A stretch of DNA of 64,000 nucleotides from Nematostella vectensis. Taxonomy: Eukaryota > Cnidaria > Anthozoa > Actiniaria > Edwardsiidae. The translations under genes and the position numbers were made by a program. The stretch is from positions 9,690,139-9,754,138 of the forward strand of contig NC_064039.1 in assembly GCF_932526225.1 (NCBI RefSeq). Direction: 5' to 3'. Shown here one piece after another: positions 62,801-64,000 of this stretch (within the stretch, counting starts at the first letter, position 1; each line of letters begins with the position of its first letter). The notes under the pieces were generated by a model. That model saw only the letters and a program-made list of their open reading frames with translations. It was not told the DNA's origin and made no database searches.

Positions 62801-63847
62801 ATATTGACTTTCAAGGTTTCTTTATGGAAAAAAGACTACGCTTGTGCAAACAATCCCATTGCCAATACAATTATCATTACCAATAGCATAAAAGGTCCTA
62901 AATCTAAGAATATGAATATTTCAGGATGATGAAATCCCGGCTGGAAAATACGAAGTGGATGGAGCATATGTGCCGAGAATCGTTTTCCTTGGTAAGCCAT
63001 CTCATCACAGCAAATAGCTCTTCAATTAGCCCCTCTAAATAACTCACTTTAATTTATATTAACTAACATTTCCAGATTCGAGCGGAGAGGTCATGAAAGA
63101 CATGAAAAATGCTGACTCTGAGGTTGAAGGCGCAGAGTTTTTCTACAGCAACGAGAGCCAGAGTAAGCAAACACAAGCTATGGCTGGCAAAAGGCTTGCA
63201 AATGAATTCTAATCTCGGGCTTATTGCCGGGTTCTTGTCATGCGCACTCTGAATAGGCAGACGGCCTACAGCTGATCCATGGGGCAGGACCACAACAATG
63301 GGTGGGGCGCTGGAGCAGGACACCCTCCCAATAATCTGCATTCCTCTCAGCAGTGTTTCACATTTGTTCATGACTGTGCTACGGCACTGTAAATGAATCC
63401 CGATGGGATCATCCCCGGGTTGACTTCCATAAAAGTAGAGGTCTGATATCTGTACATCTTATAGCCTCCCTCGCAGTCGTTTTTAGGAGCTCGTTCGAGC
63501 GACCGACGCCTGCCTAAAAACGCCTGCGACATCTTATCACTTGTTCTTGGAATTAAAAAGCATATCTTTTGATTAAGCTACAGGCCTAGATTATCTGTAG
63601 ATTTTATCACTTGTATCACTAGATCACCCATGAACTATATTTCTATATATTTCTTGAACAGTCGTGAAGACCATGAAGAAAATGATACCAGGCTACAACC
63701 TCGACAACGGTGAGCTCCTGATTGATATAAGTAAATCAGGTTGTCTCTGCAATTTGTCTTAAATTTATTGAAACTTGTATTTCAAGGATTCGGTAAAGAG
63801 ATTCAATGGATGACGATGAAGGATGGACTTCAGCAAGCAAAGACAAG
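50834..63847 (+). CDS. Secretory protein with tandem TXNDC12/ERp18-like thioredoxin domains (5 complete, sixth begun), runs off window
   Basis: Probable ER or secreted thiol oxidoreductase. The start ATG at 50834 opens a signal peptide ([20 protein letters not shown]). Exons: 50834-50918, 51005-51065, 51834-51886, 52226-52299, 52539-52608, 53110-53196, 53643-53744, 54496-54556, 54630-54682, 55152-55295, 55643-55729, 55906-55965, 56622-56723, 56797-56857, 58740-58792, 59013-59156, 59349-59435, 59526-59582, 59652-59712, 60153-60205, 60447-60520, 60927-60996, 61384-61473, 61774-61836, 62199-62259, 62474-62526, 62609-62682, 62925-62991, 63076-63162, 63662-63709, 63787-63847. All phases agree; 2303 bp so far, about 767 residues. 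Each domain has the ERp18 order: G(F/W)G...W opening, active site WCxxC, ALKPKFA-type helix, FVMVNVED strand, DG.Y(V/I)PR cis-proline loop, and a YYY...I..MK helix. Human TXNDC12 and AGR proteins have one such domain of about 170 residues. Confidence 0.93.
51005..53744 (+). other. Thioredoxin repeat 1 (active site WCGAC)
   Basis: Exons of 61, 53, 74, 70, 87 and 102 bp. The domain opens [20 protein letters not shown]; the active site is [20 protein letters not shown]; the cis-proline loop is [10 protein letters not shown]. It ends with an acidic and lysine-rich linker ([16 protein letters not shown]). The middle of the domain is split by an intron after FVMVHLQ. Confidence 0.9.
53130..53440 (+). 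repeat. 77-bp repeats of the 3' end and donor of thioredoxin exon 6
   Basis: The exon end (AAGGAGACTAAGTACTACTA, then TCAGAGA/GTAAGTAGACGTCATCG) is followed by about three more copies with donors near 53274, 53351 and 53428. Copies 2 and 3 keep intact GTAAGT; the last is decayed. 77 is not a multiple of 3, so including a copy would shift the frame. Confidence 0.9.
53995..54457. mobile_element. Foldback element with about 90-bp terminal inverted repeats
   Basis: The left end is ACAGCTGTTTCAATAAACGT and the right end the inverse, ACGTTTATTGAAACAGCTGT. The arms go on through AGAGCGCTCTGCCG, CATACCG(T/C)GAGGT and TATGGGTAA. The interior has an 81-codon frame (54118-54363) with no recognisable domain. 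It lies in the intron before thioredoxin exon 54496-54556. Confidence 0.85.
54496..55965 (+). other. Thioredoxin repeat 2 (active site WCGSC)
   Basis: Exons of 61, 53, 144, 87 and 60 bp. The domain opens [20 protein letters not shown]; the active site is [20 protein letters not shown]; the loop is [10 protein letters not shown]. Here the 74 and 70 bp exons of repeat 1 are a single 144-bp exon. An extra linker exon (56622-56723) with a [14 protein letters not shown] segment follows. Confidence 0.9.
54735..54975. repeat. 13-bp tandem repeat
   Basis: Units of ATTGGTGAACACT and variants (GTAAACGCT, GCGAACAGT) run for about 240 bp in the intron after the repeat-2 active-site exon. Confidence 0.9.
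56935..58365. repeat. GAT/GGT-based satellite, 1.4 kb
   Basis: Variable blocks of GATGATGGTCATGTAGATGG-type sequence with a 3-base framework. It lies within the intron between exons 56797-56857 and 58740-58792. Plus-strand frames read DDGHVDDG and minus-strand frames read [10 protein letters not shown]; both are artefacts of the triplet period. Confidence 0.93.
58785..58925 (+). repeat. Donor-derived short repeats after thioredoxin exon 15
   Basis: The real junction is TGCAAAG/GTAGGCCT. Downstream are TTCAAAGGTAGGCCTAG near 58840, CAGAGGTAAGCCTAG near 58857 and TTCAAGGAAGGCCTAG near 58905. These look like decayed copies of the donor region. Confidence 0.6.
59130..59245 (+). repeat. Duplicated 3' end and donor of thioredoxin exon 16
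   Basis: The exon end from CCTGATGGGCAATATGTTCC through CACGGGTTCTCTTCCTTG/GTGG recurs at about 59200-59238 as CCTGATAGGCAATATTTTCC through CACGGGTTCTCTTCCTTG/GTGC. The copy keeps a GT but lies in the intron. Confidence 0.85.
59793..60170 (+). repeat. 43-bp repeats of the acceptor of thioredoxin exon 20
   Basis: About seven copies of GAATAAAACAGTGCCCCTAT, TACTCTTCCTGTTCC and TTTTCTAG (43 bp). Each ends in an acceptor-like TTCCTTTTCTAG followed by GAATAAAAC, mimicking the real TTCCTTTTATAG/GAAAAAACC. A relic of the exon start (GATGCTTATAATTCACAAAG) sits at the far left, 59801-59820, so the array is bracketed by two copies of the exon's 5' end. Confidence 0.9.
61485..61725. repeat. Degenerate 36-40 bp repeats rich in TGACGTCA
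   Basis: Copies like GTCATCACCAATTATAAACG followed by TGACGTCATTAAGTAAC recur with drift. At least five complete TGACGTCA palindromes (the CRE/CREB consensus) are present. Location: the intron after exon 61384-61473. Confidence 0.8.
62199..63709 (+). other. Thioredoxin repeat 5 (altered active site WCQHS)
   Basis: Exons of 61, 53, 74, 67, 87 and 48 bp. The domain opens [20 protein letters not shown]; the active-site segment is [20 protein letters not shown], so the second Cys of CxxC is Ser; the loop is [10 protein letters not shown]. Such CxxS sites can form mixed disulfides but cannot complete a dithiol cycle alone (known for thioredoxin-fold proteins). Confidence 0.9.
63787..63847 (+). 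other. Thioredoxin repeat 6, first exon only
   Basis: A 61-bp exon with the same phases as the first exon of every other repeat, encoding [20 protein letters not shown]. The donor AG/GTGACA follows. The active-site exon must lie beyond the window. Confidence 0.85.
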
Positions 63848-64000
63848 GTGACAATCTTTTCACAAATCTTCTAAACTTTTCTAACAAATTAACCTGCATA
63901 CAATTGTTAACTAACGGACCCCCTAACAGGCCAAAGGCACTCTCGTCTATTTTCTAATAATATCCTTACTTCGACGTCTGCGGATTAAGGGCTAAGTTTC

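Overview
This is nuclear DNA from an animal. Genes are split into many small exons with GT-AG introns, intergenic DNA is AT-rich, and there are many minisatellites and short foldback (MITE-like) elements. Protein content and repeat style suggest a cnidarian, probably an anthozoan such as a sea anemone. That assignment is inference; no species-diagnostic sequence was identified. Exon models were built by reading splice sites, checking that phase is kept across every junction, and comparing translations with families known from memory.

Layout: (1) 1-3815 holds no convincing gene, only a foldback element. (2) 3816-6634 (+) is a voltage-gated K+ channel, two exons found, split inside the selectivity filter; its 3' end was not found. 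(3) 7847-8556 (-) is the last exon of a secreted C-type lectin + PAN/apple protein; its upstream intron carries a 3.1 kb, 33-bp minisatellite. (4) 11644-16091 is gene-poor. (5) 16092-29167 (-) is a complete 26-exon cytosolic 5'-nucleotidase II gene (NT5C2), 588 aa. A one-exon gene for a probable mitochondrial protein (18106-18984, -) is nested in one of its introns. (6) 29168-33360 is the head-to-head intergenic region. (7) 33361-49009 (+) is a kinesin gene, 22 exons and 1204 codons read, first coding exon not found, with a roughly 170-residue insertion inside the motor domain. (8) 50834-63847 (+, runs off the window) is a secretory gene for tandem TXNDC12/ERp18-like thioredoxin domains: five complete and a sixth begun, 31 exons, about 767 aa so far.

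The genes do not form one pathway. Two patterns cross them. First, many tandem repeats contain or abut a splice junction, so copies of the acceptor or donor, with some exon bases, lie beside the real one (channel, lectin, NT5C2, kinesin, several thioredoxin exons). Second, the thioredoxin gene grew by duplicating a multi-exon module whose phases match in every copy, but with different intron content and active-site motifs per copy.

The most noteworthy items are the tandem ERp18-like protein, the kinesin motor insertion, and the splice-junction-linked repeats.
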